NCBI GenBank assembly: GCA_963796155.1
Contig: CAWCKT010000016.1
Location: 62,001-126,000, forward strand
Length of the DNA stretch: 64,000 nucleotides
Direction of reading: 5' to 3'
Source of the DNA: AP-15 sp963796155
GTDB taxonomy: Bacteria; Pseudomonadota; Alphaproteobacteria; ATCC43930; CGMCC-115725
The translations under genes and the position numbers were made by a program. Of the stretch, positions 1 through 8,744 are shown one piece after another. The stretch's first letter is position 1; every line of letters starts with the position of its first letter. The notes below the pieces were generated by a model. That model was not told the origin of the DNA. It made no database searches and saw only the letters and a list, made by a program, of their open reading frames with translations.

Positions 1-1771
1 CGGGATCTTGTGCAAGGGCATGATCCGCGAGAAATGGACGATGGCACCCGTCAGCCCGCGCTTCAGCGCGTGGTCGAGAAAGACCGAGTTCAATACGTGA
101 CGGGCCGGCGGGTTCAAGCCAAAGGAGATGTTCGACAGGCCGAGGATGATCTGACATTCGGGCATCGCCCGCGAGATCCGCTCGATCGCCTCCAGGGTGT
201 TGAGGCCGAGCCGCCGGTCGTCCTCGTTGCCGGTGCAGATCGTAAAGGTCAGCGGATCGAATAAGAGGTCCGAGGGCGGCAGGCCGTGTTTGCCGCAAGC
301 GAAGTCGTAGAGCCGCCGGGCCACGGCGAGCTTATGGTCGACCTCCTTCGCCATCCCGGTTTCATCGATCGTCAGCGCGATGACCGCCGTGCCAAAGCGG
401 CGCGCCAGCTTGAGCCGCTTGTCGGCCGCCTCCTCGCCGTCCTCGAAATTGATCGAGTTGATGATCGGCTTGCCGCCATAGAGCTTGAGGGCGGCTTCGA
501 GCACCGGGTATTCGGTCGAGTCGATGACGAGCGGCGCGTTGACGGCACCACGCATGCGGGTCACCGCTTCGGTCATGTCGGCGACCTCGTCGCGCCCGAC
601 AAAGGCGGTGCAGAGGTCGAGTGTGTGCGAGCCTTCCTTGACCTGCTCGCGCCCCATCTCGACGCAGCCGTCCCAGTCGCCCTGCTCCTGCAGCCGGCGG
701 AACTGGCGCGAGCCGTTGGCGTTGCAGCGCTCGCCGATCGACAGATACGCGTTTTCTTGGCGCAGCGGGACCTGGCCGTAGAGCGAGGCGACGGCGGGGG
801 CCCAGACGGCGTTGCGCCGGCGCGGCACGGGCCTGATACGCTCGCGGCCGATGCGCCGCAGCATCGCGTCGAGGGCGGCGATGTGCGCGGCCTCGGTGCC
901 GCAGCAGCCGCCGATCATGTTGACCCCGTCTTCGAGCACAAAGCGCTCGAGCCATTGCGCGAGCTCTGCCGGGCCCGAGCGGGTAATGGGTGTGGCCGGC
1001 GACGAGTTCGGGCAGCCCGGCATTGGGCTGGACCGAGATCAGCCCGGGCCAGTTCTCGCCGAGCCACTTGACGTGCTCGGCCATCTCGCGCGGGCCGGTG
1101 GCGCAGTTGAGCCCGATCATCGGCACGTCGAGTGCCTTGATCACCGTCGCCGCGGCGGCGATGTCGGCGCCGACCAGCAATGTGCCGGTCGTCTCGACCG
1201 TGACCTGGACGAGGATCGGGGTGTCCGTGCGCGCGTCGTCGCGCGCGCGCTTGGCGCCGTTGACCGCGGCCTTGATCTGCAGCGGGTCCTGACAGGTCTC
1301 GATGATGACCGCGTCGACCCCGCCGGCGATCAGCCCGGCGCATTGCGTGGCGAGCGCGTCTTCGAGCGGCTGGTAGGCGATGTGGCCGAGCGAGGGCAGC
1401 CGGGTCCCGGGCCCGACCGCGCCGAGCACAAAGCGGGTGCGGCCGTCCCGGGCGAACTCGGCGACCGCCTCGCGCGCCAGCTCGGCGGCGAGGCGGTTGA
1501 ATTCGAAGGCGCGGTCGGCGAGCCCGAACTCGCCGAGGGTGATCGGCGAGCCGCCAAAGCTGTTGGTCTGGATCGCGTCGCAGCCAGCCTCGAGATAGCT
1601 GCGGTGGATCTCGCGGACGAGGTCGGGGCGGCTCTCGCAGACGATCTCGGTGCAGTTCTCATGACCGAGAAAGCCGCGCTCGACATCGAGATTGAGCGCC
1701 TGCACCCGGGTTCCCATCGCGCCGTCGCACAGCACGACGCGATCGGCGAGGTAATCGAGGAAATGGGCCAT
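1..1771 (-). CDS. metH: Cobalamin-dependent methionine synthase, 5' part, with one frameshift
   Basis: Transfers a methyl group from methyltetrahydrofolate to homocysteine in the cytosol. The start at 1771 gives MAHFLDYLADRVVLCDGAMGT, the usual beginning of the homocysteine-methyltransferase domain, followed by ETNSFGG-like and GLNCATGP motifs. Near 967-975 the frame breaks. One extra G in the run between HYPLGP and AELAQW moves translation to another frame, which then stays open to the window edge and encodes SIGERCNANGS of the pterin-binding domain and SRIMPLHKIP at the edge. The cobalamin and activation domains would lie outside the window. The gene starts 7 bases after the metF stop, so the two are surely co-transcribed. 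A sequencing error is as likely as a real mutation. Family call is strong; functional state is open. Confidence 0.88.
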
Positions 1772-1778
1772 AGGAGAT

Positions 1779-2720
1779 CTAGGCGACAGCGGCGACCGGC
1801 TTTTTCGCGCGCACGCCGAGCATGTGACAGATCGCGACCGTGAGATCGGCCCGGTTCAAGGTGTAAAAGTGGAATTCATGCACCCCGTTCGCGTGCAGGC
1901 GGCGGCACTGCTCGGCGGCGATCGAGGCGGCGACGAGCCGCCGCGTGTCGGGGTCGTCGTCGAGTCCGTCGAAATGGGCCGCCATCCAGGACGGGATCGA
2001 GGCGGCGCAGGCTGTCGCCATGAGCTTCAGGCGAGCGAAATTGGTGACCGGCATAATGCCGGGCACGATGGGCACCGCGATCCCGGCCCCTGCGGCACGA
2101 TCGCGAAAGCGTAAGAACAGCTCGACATCGAAAAAAAATTGGGTGATCGCCCGACTGGCACCGGCGTCGAGTTTGGCCTTGAGATTGTCGAGGTCATGCT
2201 CGGCGCTCCGGGCCTCCGGGTGGGTCTCCGGATAGGCGGCGACGCTGATCTCGAAATCCGCGACGCGCCGGAGGCCCGCGACGAGATCGGCGGCAAAAGC
2301 GTAGCCGCCGGGATAGGGCGCATACCGCTCGCCGATCCCGCCAGGCGGGTCGCCGCGCAGCGCGACGATGTGGCGGATGCCGGCCTGCCAGTAATCGGCG
2401 GCGACGGTGTCGATCTCGTCGCGGGTCGCGGCGACGCAGGTCAGATGCGCGGCCGGCTCCAGCGTCGTCTCGTCGCGGATGCGGCGGACGGTGTGATGGG
2501 TCCGCTCGCGGGTCGAGCCGCCGGCGCCGTAGGTCACCGAGACGAAACGCGGCGCCAGCGGTTCAAGCCGCTTTACCACCTCCCACAGCCGCAGTTCCAT
2601 CTCGGGGGTCCTCGGCGGCGAGAATTCGAAGGAGACACGCGGCGGACCGGCATCGAAATCGCTAACCGGGTCGGCGGCGAGCAGGCCGCGCGATTGTCCC
2701 GAGCCGGGGTTCTGCGGCAT
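1779..2720 (-). CDS. metF: Methylenetetrahydrofolate reductase
   Basis: Reduces 5,10-methylene-THF to 5-methyl-THF, the methyl donor used by MetH encoded just downstream. About 313 residues, normal for MetF. Recognisable family blocks are SFEFSPPRTPE near the N-terminus, FVSVTYGAGGSTRERT, HIVALRGDPP and ITQFFFDVE. The start is taken as the ATG at 2720, which overlaps the TGA of the upstream regulator gene in a TGATG arrangement, indicating translational coupling. A TTG three bases upstream is possible but less likely. Operon order on the minus strand is regulator, metF, metH. Confidence 0.95.
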   Translation of the reverse strand: MPQNPGSGQSRGLLAADPVSDFDAGPPRVSFEFSPPRTPEMELRLWEVVKRLEPLAPRFVSVTYGAGGSTRERTHHTVRRIRDETTLEPAAHLTCVAATRDEIDTVAADYWQAGIRHIVALRGDPPGGIGERYAPYPGGYAFAADLVAGLRRVADFEISVAAYPETHPEARSAEHDLDNLKAKLDAGASRAITQFFFDVELFLRFRDRAAGAGIAVPIVPGIMPVTNFARLKLMATACAASIPSWMAAHFDGLDDDPDTRRLVAASIAAEQCRRLHANGVHEFHFYTLNRADLTVAICHMLGVRAKKPVAAVA

Positions 2721-3721
2721 CAACGAAGCTCCCTCTCGATAAGCGCGTCGGGCACTCCTTCGCGAAAATCTCCGGCTACGCGGAATTTCGCTGCCAGCGG
2801 GCGTTGAGCGGTCCAGATGACGACAGTCAACGGATCGCCCGCCAGACGGCGCGGCGCCGCCGGATCGAGGCCTGCCGCCCTACACCACTCCGCCACCTCG
2901 CTATCGGCAAATCCGAGGCGGCGATGGGCGTGCTCGTCACGGAGAAATTCGAGCGCATGTGGCGCAAAATCGACCAGCACGAGAATTCCGTTTGGCCGCA
3001 ACACACGGGCCGCTTCTGCGATGCCCGCTGCCGGCCGGTCGGCATAGTGCAGCACCTGATGGATCACCACGGCGTCGAAGGAGGCGTCGGGCAGGGTCAA
3101 CTGATACATATCGCCGAGCCGGACCAGCACGTTGCCGAGGCCGGCGCGCTCGAGATTGACCCGCGCGATGGAGAGCATCTCGCGCGACTGGTCGATGCCG
3201 AGCGCCCGCTCGACCTGCGGCGCCAGGATCTCCAGCATGCGGCCGGTGCCGGTGCCGATGTCGAGCAGATCGCGGGGGTTGGTCGCATCGATGATCTCGA
3301 CGAGCGCCGCCTCGACCTCGCGCTCGTCGACGTAAAGCGAACGGATGCGATGCCACCGGCCGGCGTTTTCACGGAAATAGGCGCTGGCGACGTCGGCGCG
3401 TTGCCGCTTGATCGCGGCCAATCGCTGGAGGTCGAGCACGATCGTCGGATCAGCCTCGCCGCACGCCGCCACGAGCTGGCGCGCCAGCTCGCCCTCGGGA
3501 CTCGATTGGCTCAAGCGGTAGAAGACCCAGGAGGCCTCGCGGAAGCGATCGAGCAGGCCGGCCTCACATAGGAGCTTGAGGTGACGCGAAACCCGTGGCT
3601 GGCTCTGGCCGAGGATTTGGGTAAGCTCGCTCACGGTCAGCTCGCCGCGCGCGCAAAGGACGACGAGCCTGAGTCGGGTCGGCTCGGCCACCGCGCGCAG
3701 CGCAGTCAACAGGTGCTCCAT
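2720..3721 (-). CDS. ArsR-family regulator fused to a SAM-dependent methyltransferase domain (SahR-like)
   Basis: About 333 residues. Residues 1-95 form an ArsR winged helix (ALRAVAEPTRLRLVVLC, then the recognition-helix segment SQPRVSRHLKLLCEAGLLD). Residues 140-330 carry a class I methyltransferase fold with motif I LLDIGTGTGRMLEIL and an acidic motif II (ALGIDQSREML). I chose the ATG at 3721; an upstream ATG at 3871 would add 50 residues that look non-coding and would cover the putative operator. ArsR-methyltransferase regulators next to metF and metH are known as SahR-type regulators of the methionine cycle, thought to sense S-adenosylhomocysteine. That function is inferred here from architecture and position. 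No ArsR metal-binding cysteine pattern such as ELCVCDL is seen. Confidence 0.85.
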   Translation of the reverse strand: MEHLLTALRAVAEPTRLRLVVLCARGELTVSELTQILGQSQPRVSRHLKLLCEAGLLDRFREASWVFYRLSQSSPEGELARQLVAACGEADPTIVLDLQRLAAIKRQRADVASAYFRENAGRWHRIRSLYVDEREVEAALVEIIDATNPRDLLDIGTGTGRMLEILAPQVERALGIDQSREMLSIARVNLERAGLGNVLVRLGDMYQLTLPDASFDAVVIHQVLHYADRPAAGIAEAARVLRPNGILVLVDFAPHALEFLRDEHAHRRLGFADSEVAEWCRAAGLDPAAPRRLAGDPLTVVIWTAQRPLAAKFRVAGDFREGVPDALIERELR

Positions 3722-3754
3722 TAACCCGGGCCTCTCCACCGTGGTCACAGCAAC

Positions 3755-3774
3755 ATATACACATATCTTTATAT
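3755..3774. promoter_or_regulatory. Putative operator: three ATAT half-sites at exact 8-bp spacing
   Basis: ATAT occurs at 3755-3758, 3763-3766 and 3771-3774, with four-base spacers, just upstream of the ArsR-methyltransferase start in an otherwise GC-rich region. ATAT is self-complementary, so each neighbouring pair is a palindrome of the ATAT-N4-ATAT type. Location and AT-rich symmetry fit the binding site of a dimeric ArsR-family autoregulator controlling the metF-metH operon. It also lies about 145 bases upstream of the mlaA-like start on the other strand. No binding evidence exists. Confidence 0.5.
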
Positions 3775-3917
3775 CGGCAAGAGGATTTGCGCGGCGCTTC
3801 ACCGCTTCGAAAGACGCTGCGACACACGGCCCTGCCAGCCACCACTTGCCGATGCCGCTAATTTCCCGCAATTATCTCGCCCGAGAGGTAGACGACAGTC
3901 TGACGCGAGATCGATCG

Positions 3918-4781
3918 ATGAACCTTCGCCCGCTACGCCTCGTCTTCTCGAACCTGTTCCTTGTCCCCGCCTTGATCTTGTGCGGATGCGCAGCGCAGTC
4001 GAACAACCCGCAGCCGGGCGCCGCCGAGGTGGAGGATTTCAACGACCCGCTCGAAGACACAAATCGCGCGATCTTCGACTTCAACCTGAAGGTCGATCGC
4101 AACGTGCTGGTGCCGGTCGCGAAGGCCTACCGCACGGTGCTGCCTGAAACGGTGCGCGACGCGTTGCGCGACTTTCTCCGAAATCTGCGTGAACCGCTGA
4201 TTTTCGCGAACGACGCGCTGCAAGGCGAGTTCGAGCGCGCCGGACAGACATTTGCGCGCTTTACCCTCAACTCGACACTCGGTCTGGCCGGATTTGTCGA
4301 TGTCGCTGGACGGTGGGGGGAGCTTTCGTATCAGGAGAATGATCTCGGCCTCACCTTCGCCGTCTGGCGGATTCCCGAGGGGCCTTACCTTGTCGTGCCG
4401 GTTCTCGGCCCCTCAACCCCGCGCGACCTCGTCGGCCAAGTCGCAGAGGGGTTTGGTGATCCATTCAACAGGCTCGTCACCGGCAATCCATATACCCTCT
4501 ATTGGATTCCGTTCGTGCGGGGCGGGGTCGCCGGCATCGATCAGCGGTCCCGCTATATCGAGACCTTGGCCGACATCGAGCGCACCTCGCTCGACTACTA
4601 TGCGACAATCCGCTCGCTCTACCGACAGCGGCGAGCGGCGTTGATCCGCCACGAGAAAGAGCAGAATCTGCCGCCGCCAGCCTCATTCAGCCGGAACGAC
4701 AGCCCCGCGGCGCCCGCGAGCCCCGCGTCCCAGTCGGCCCTGCTCTCTGAAGCACCCAACGTTTCTGAGGTATCTCGGTGA
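3918..4781 (+). CDS. mlaA: MlaA/VacJ-family outer-membrane lipoprotein
   Basis: 287 residues. The N-terminus has a lipoprotein signal ending ALILCGC, with the lipobox cysteine at residue 24, so the mature protein should be lipid-anchored in the outer membrane. The family signature follows: DPLEDTNRAIFDFN, then FLRNLREPLIFANDALQG, TLGLAGFVDVA and GPYLVVPVLGPSTPRD. MlaA removes misplaced phospholipid from the outer leaflet and passes it to MlaC. The next gene starts inside its stop codon (ATGA at 4778), so MlaA and the first MlaC-like protein are translationally coupled. A proline/serine-rich tail after residue 255 is typical of alphaproteobacterial members. The inner-membrane parts MlaFEDB are not in this window. 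Confidence 0.9.
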   Translation: MNLRPLRLVFSNLFLVPALILCGCAAQSNNPQPGAAEVEDFNDPLEDTNRAIFDFNLKVDRNVLVPVAKAYRTVLPETVRDALRDFLRNLREPLIFANDALQGEFERAGQTFARFTLNSTLGLAGFVDVAGRWGELSYQENDLGLTFAVWRIPEGPYLVVPVLGPSTPRDLVGQVAEGFGDPFNRLVTGNPYTLYWIPFVRGGVAGIDQRSRYIETLADIERTSLDYYATIRSLYRQRRAALIRHEKEQNLPPPASFSRNDSPAAPASPASQSALLSEAPNVSEVSR

Positions 4782-5386
4782 TGATGCGACGTACAGTTCT
4801 GACCGCTTTCGTATTGATCGCCGGAGCGCTCACACCTGCTGTTCTCGCTGCCGTCGCGGATCCCGCCGCCGTAATCAACAATCTCGGCAACCGTGCGCTC
4901 GAAGTACTCGGCAAGAACGCGACACCCGCGCAGAGGGTGGCCCGGTTTCACGAGCTGTTCCGCGAGGATTTCGACGTGCCCGGTATCGCCCGCTTTGTAC
5001 TCGGCCGGTATTGGAAGACCACGACCGCAGAACAGCAGGGGGAGTTCGTCAAGCTGTTCGAGGATTATATCGCCATCGTCTACAGCTCCCAGCTGGCAGC
5101 GTATAGCGGGGAGACGCTTAAGGTGACCGGCAGCCGGGCAGATCCCGAAGGAGCGATCGTAGCGAGCGAGATCATCCGCCCGACCGGTGCCCCGCCGGTC
5201 AAGGTCGAATGGCACCTGGCCGACCAGAACGGTACCTACAAAATCAGGGATGTCTCCGTCGACGGGATCAGCATGGCGGTGACACAGCGCTCGGAATTTG
5301 CGTCCGTGATCCAGCGCAATGGCGGGCAAGTGCAGAGTCTTATCGCGATGTTGCGCGAGAAGACCGGAAACGCCGCTCCGCACTAA
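4778..5386 (+). CDS. MlaC/Ttg2D-family periplasmic phospholipid-binding protein, copy 1
   Basis: 202 residues with a cleavable-type signal (TAFVLIAGALTPAVLAAVA, cleavage probably after residue 25 or so). The body carries the Tol_Tol_Ttg2 pattern: ARFVLGRYWKTTTAEQQGEF, LFEDYIAIVYSSQLAAYSGE, and KIRDVSVDGISMAVTQRSEF near the C-terminus. MlaC shuttles phospholipid between MlaA and the inner-membrane Mla transporter. HpnM of hopanoid clusters belongs to the same fold family, but no hopanoid gene is nearby. Its start overlaps the mlaA stop. Confidence 0.88.
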   Translation: MMMRRTVLTAFVLIAGALTPAVLAAVADPAAVINNLGNRALEVLGKNATPAQRVARFHELFREDFDVPGIARFVLGRYWKTTTAEQQGEFVKLFEDYIAIVYSSQLAAYSGETLKVTGSRADPEGAIVASEIIRPTGAPPVKVEWHLADQNGTYKIRDVSVDGISMAVTQRSEFASVIQRNGGQVQSLIAMLREKTGNAAPH

Positions 5387-5499
5387 AATCGGTGCATCCT
5401 CCGCGGGTATCTCTCTCTCGAGGTTCACGTTGGAGGGAACCGGGCATCTTGCTGCGTCGTTTAGCCCGCAGACGAGATCAATGTCTGCGAGGTTTGCCT

Positions 5500-6198
5500 G
5501 TGACGAGACATCGTTTCCTTGCGACCACCGCTTTCGTGTTGTTCACCGGCCTGGTGGCCGCGTCGTTTCCTGCTATGGCCGATCGGGGACCAGCCGAGTT
5601 CGTCCGTACCCTCGGCAATGAGGCGCTCGGAGTAATCCGTGCCGACATGACGCCCGTTCAAAAGCAGGCGTTCTTCCACCAGCTGCTGCGACAGGATTTC
5701 GACCTTGATGGCATAGCCCGGTTTGTGCTCGGCCCGTACTGGCGGGTTGCGAGCGAGCCGGAAAAGCAGGAGTTTCGCAGGCTCTTCGAGGATTATATCG
5801 TACGCGTCTACAGTGCGCGATTTGCCCAGTATCGCGGCGAGACCCTCAGAGTGACCGGGAGCCAGTCCGATCCCGACGGCGCCGTCGTGGCGAGTGAGAT
5901 CGTTCGCCCGGACGGTGGCCCGCCGATCAAAGTCGATTGGCGACTGAGCACGCGCGACGGGCTCTACAAAATCAGCGACGTGATAATCGACGGGGTCAGT
6001 ATGGGGGCCTCGGAACGCTCCGAATTCGCCTCTGTGATCCAGCGCAGCGGGGGACAGGTGCAGGGACTGCTCGCGATGATGCGCGAAAAGACCACCGCTC
6101 CGGCGGGCACGAGCCCTGCCGGCGCCGTTCCTCCGAGCATGGGGGCAGCACCCGAGCACCGGGCCGAGCCGGTTCAGCCCCGTGCCAGCGGTTTGTAG
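5500..6198 (+). CDS. MlaC/Ttg2D-family periplasmic phospholipid-binding protein, copy 2
   Basis: 232 residues from a GTG at 5500, chosen because it gives a clean signal peptide (RHRFLATTAFVLFTGLVAASFPAMA); the longer open frame upstream reads through copy 1. It is clearly a paralogue of the preceding protein: IARFVLGPYWR, LFEDYIVRVYSARFAQYRGE and KISDVIIDGVSMGASERSEF align block by block. It has an extra proline/alanine-rich tail of about 30 residues (from about residue 200). The last 25 bases overlap the 3' end of ettA on the opposite strand. A tandem duplication with divergence is the simplest history. Confidence 0.85.
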   Translation: MTRHRFLATTAFVLFTGLVAASFPAMADRGPAEFVRTLGNEALGVIRADMTPVQKQAFFHQLLRQDFDLDGIARFVLGPYWRVASEPEKQEFRRLFEDYIVRVYSARFAQYRGETLRVTGSQSDPDGAVVASEIVRPDGGPPIKVDWRLSTRDGLYKISDVIIDGVSMGASERSEFASVIQRSGGQVQGLLAMMREKTTAPAGTSPAGAVPPSMGAAPEHRAEPVQPRASGL

Positions 6199-7856
6199 CG
6201 GATGCGATGCGGTTGATCCGCCTCGGCGCCTAGGCGCCGGCGGCGGTCGGCCTCGTAATCGGCGTAGTTGCCCTCGAACCACACGACGCGGCTGTCGCCC
6301 TCGAAGGCGAGGATGTGGGTGGCGACACGGTCGAGAAACCAGCGGTCGTGAGTGATGATGACCGCACAGCCCGGAAAATCGAGCAGCGCCTCTTCGAGCG
6401 CGCGCAGGGTGTCGACGTCGAGATCATTGGTCGGCTCGTCGAGCAGCAAAACGTTGGCGCCCTCTTTCAGCATCTTGGCGAGGTGGACGCGATTGCGCTC
6501 ACCGCCCGAGAGCTGGCCCACCTTCTTCTGCTGATCGGCGCCGCGGAAGTTGAACAGCGCGCAATAGGCGCGGCTGGCGATTTTGCGGCGCCCCAGATCG
6601 ATTTCGTCCTGTCCTCCCGAGATTTCCTGCCAGACCGTGTTGGCCGCGACCAGAGACTCGCGCGACTGGTCGACATAGCCGAGCTTGGCGGTCTCGCCGA
6701 TCCTCAAGCGGCCGCTGCCCGGCGTCTCCTGTCCGGTGATCATCCGAAAGAGCGTCGTCTTACCCGCGCCATTCGGGCCGATCACCCCGACGATGCCCCC
6801 TGGAGGCAGGCGAAAATCGAGCCCGTCGATCAGGAGCCGGTCGCCGAACCCTTTGAGGACCCCCTCAGCCGTGATCACAAGATCACCGAGCCGCGGCCCG
6901 GCGGGCAACACGATCTGAGCGGTCTCCGGCGCCTTTTCCCGGCTCTGGGCGACGAGCGATTCGTAGGCGGACAACCGCGCCTTGCTCTTCGCCTGGCGGG
7001 CCCGCGGACTCTGCCGCACCCATTCAAGCTCTCGTTCGAGGGTTCGCCGGCGGGCCGCCTCCTGCCTGCCTTCCTGCTCCAGCCGCTGCTGCTTTTGCTC
7101 CAGCCAGCCCGAGTAGTTGCCTTCGAAGGGGATGCCCCGTCCGCGATCGAGCTCGAGGATCCAACCGGCCACCTCGTCGAGAAAATAGCGGTCATGGGTG
7201 ACGGTCACCACGGTGCCCGGGTAGTTCTCCAGGAAACGCTGCAGCCAGCCGACCAATTCGGCGTCGAGATGGTTGGTCGGCTCGTCGAGCAGCAACAGGT
7301 CGGGCCGTTGCAGCAGAAGCCGGCACAGCGCTACCCGCCGTTGCTCGCCGCCGGATAGCGTCGCCACATCTGCCTCGCCCGGCGGGCAGCGCAGGGCGTC
7401 CATGGCAATTTCGACCGTGCGGTCGAGCTCCCACCCGTCGGCCAGGTCGATCTTCTCCTGGAGTTCGCCCTGCTCGGCGATCAGCGCGTCCATTTCGGCC
7501 GGCGAGAGGTCTTCGGCAAAGCGCGCGCTGACCGCCTCGAACCGGTCGAGCAATGCCTTGGTTTCGGCTAGCCCCTCGATGACGTTGCCGAAGACGTCCT
7601 TTGTTGCGTCGAGCGCCGGCTCCTGCGGCAGGTAGCCGACCCGCACTCCTTCCGCTGCCCAGGCTTCGCCGCCGAAGTCCCGCTCTTCGCCCGCCATGAT
7701 GCGCAGCAAGGTCGACTTGCCGGCACCGTTGGGCCCCAGCACCCCGATCTTGGCACCTGGCAGAAAGGACAGCCAGATATCCTTCAGCACCTCGCGCCCG
7801 CCGGGGTAGGTCTTGCCGAGGCCCTTCATCACATAGATGTATTGGTAGGCCGCCAT
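6174..7856 (-). CDS. ettA: Energy-dependent translational throttle protein EttA (ABC-F ATPase)
   Basis: 560 residues, matching EttA (about 555). It has two ABC domains without membrane segments: Walker A GPNGAGKST near residue 40 and GPNGAGKTT near 355, signature motifs LSGGEQRRVALCRLL and LSGGERNRVHLAKML, and Walker B LLLLDEPTNHLD and LLLDEPTNDLD. The linker is rich in arginine and glutamate, as expected for the P-site tRNA interaction motif. The N-terminal YQYIYVMKGLGKTYPGG is characteristic of EttA rather than Uup. It binds the ribosomal E site and gates the first peptide bonds according to ATP/ADP. It is divergent from the tetR gene. Confidence 0.95.
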   Translation of the reverse strand: MAAYQYIYVMKGLGKTYPGGREVLKDIWLSFLPGAKIGVLGPNGAGKSTLLRIMAGEERDFGGEAWAAEGVRVGYLPQEPALDATKDVFGNVIEGLAETKALLDRFEAVSARFAEDLSPAEMDALIAEQGELQEKIDLADGWELDRTVEIAMDALRCPPGEADVATLSGGEQRRVALCRLLLQRPDLLLLDEPTNHLDAELVGWLQRFLENYPGTVVTVTHDRYFLDEVAGWILELDRGRGIPFEGNYSGWLEQKQQRLEQEGRQEAARRRTLERELEWVRQSPRARQAKSKARLSAYESLVAQSREKAPETAQIVLPAGPRLGDLVITAEGVLKGFGDRLLIDGLDFRLPPGGIVGVIGPNGAGKTTLFRMITGQETPGSGRLRIGETAKLGYVDQSRESLVAANTVWQEISGGQDEIDLGRRKIASRAYCALFNFRGADQQKKVGQLSGGERNRVHLAKMLKEGANVLLLDEPTNDLDVDTLRALEEALLDFPGCAVIITHDRWFLDRVATHILAFEGDSRVVWFEGNYADYEADRRRRLGAEADQPHRIRYKPLARG

Positions 7857-7998
7857 TCCGGATCCTTTAGAGGTTGCGCGGCATGATCATCGGGTTTCGC
7901 CGCCCCGATATTATCAAAACCGGTCGGCGTTGCGACGGCAGCCGTGGTCGGCACGCCTTCGGCGCCGCGCTCCACCTCCGAACACAAAGAACCCCGAC

Positions 7999-8027
7999 TT
8001 GACACTTGGTTAGTAAGCGCTTACTCC
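7999..8027 (+). promoter_or_regulatory. Promoter with perfect palindromic operator for the TetR regulator
   Basis: A consensus -35 hexamer TTGACA lies at 7999-8004. A perfect 14-bp palindrome AGTAAGCGCTTACT lies at 8012-8025, inside the expected spacer and -10 region, ending 11 bases before the ATG at 8037. The -10 (about 8022-8027) is weak. The layout fits TetR autorepression, with the same repressor likely controlling the RND genes that follow. Confidence 0.7.
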
Positions 8028-8036
8028 ATCGGCGTT

Positions 8037-8729
8037 ATGGCCATGACCAGATTAGACAGCGACGAGCGCCACAAGGCGATCGTCGCGGCGGCGGTTCCGC
8101 TCTTTGCCCGTAAGGGTTTCGCTGGGACCACGACAAGAGAGCTCGCCGAGGCGGCGGGCATTTCCGAAGCGCTCTTGTTCCGACATTTCCCGAGCAAGAA
8201 ATACCTCTACAGCGAAATCCTGCGATCGGGCTGCGAAGGAGATCCCGCCCTCGAGTGTCTCGCCGCTCTCGAGCCGTCGACCGCCACACTGGTCCGCATG
8301 ACCCATTTTATGGTGCGGTATTTCCTACTCGGCGGGGATGTCGACCGTGGCGAGCTCGACACACGCCTGCGCCTTGTCCTCCACAGCTTTCTCGAGGATG
8401 GGGAGTATGCGCGCGAACTCTTCGACCGGATATTCGAACAAGTTCACCCGCTGTTTGCGGCGTCGATCGAGGCTGCCGCCGCGGCGGGCGACCTGACACC
8501 GGGGGCGATCGCCTCGGCGAACCGCTTCTGGTTTGGCCATCACGTTGCCGCCATGGTGGCGTTCGTCTTTCTCCCCGGTCGCGTCGCGATCACCTACCAA
8601 GGAGCGGTCACGGCGCTCGTGGAGGAGGCGAGCTGGTTCATCCTGCGTGGCATCGGGATGAAGGACGCGGCGATTGCCGCAACGCTCACCTCTTGCGCAC
8701 AGCGCCCGTTCGAGCTCGCACCCGCCTAG
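8037..8729 (+). CDS. TetR/AcrR-family regulator of the adjacent RND pump
   Basis: About 230 residues. The N-terminal helix-turn-helix is clear: FARKGFAGTTTRELAEAAGISEALLFRHFPSKKYLY in the first 65 residues (shown in part). The rest is a helical ligand-binding domain without assigned specificity. Start: ATG at 8037 or 8043; both sit just after the palindromic operator. The adaptor gene begins 15 bases downstream, behind a good AGGAG site, so regulator and pump probably form one operon, or the pump has read-through from this promoter. Confidence 0.9.
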   Translation: MAMTRLDSDERHKAIVAAAVPLFARKGFAGTTTRELAEAAGISEALLFRHFPSKKYLYSEILRSGCEGDPALECLAALEPSTATLVRMTHFMVRYFLLGGDVDRGELDTRLRLVLHSFLEDGEYARELFDRIFEQVHPLFAASIEAAAAAGDLTPGAIASANRFWFGHHVAAMVAFVFLPGRVAITYQGAVTALVEEASWFILRGIGMKDAAIAATLTSCAQRPFELAPA

Positions 8730-8744
8730 CAGGAGAAAACGCCT

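Noticed and set aside
3722..3871. An upstream start for the ArsR-methyltransferase, adding 50 residues
   Set aside because: The extension has no family similarity and would cover the ATAT operator; ATG 3721 matches ArsR protein starts.
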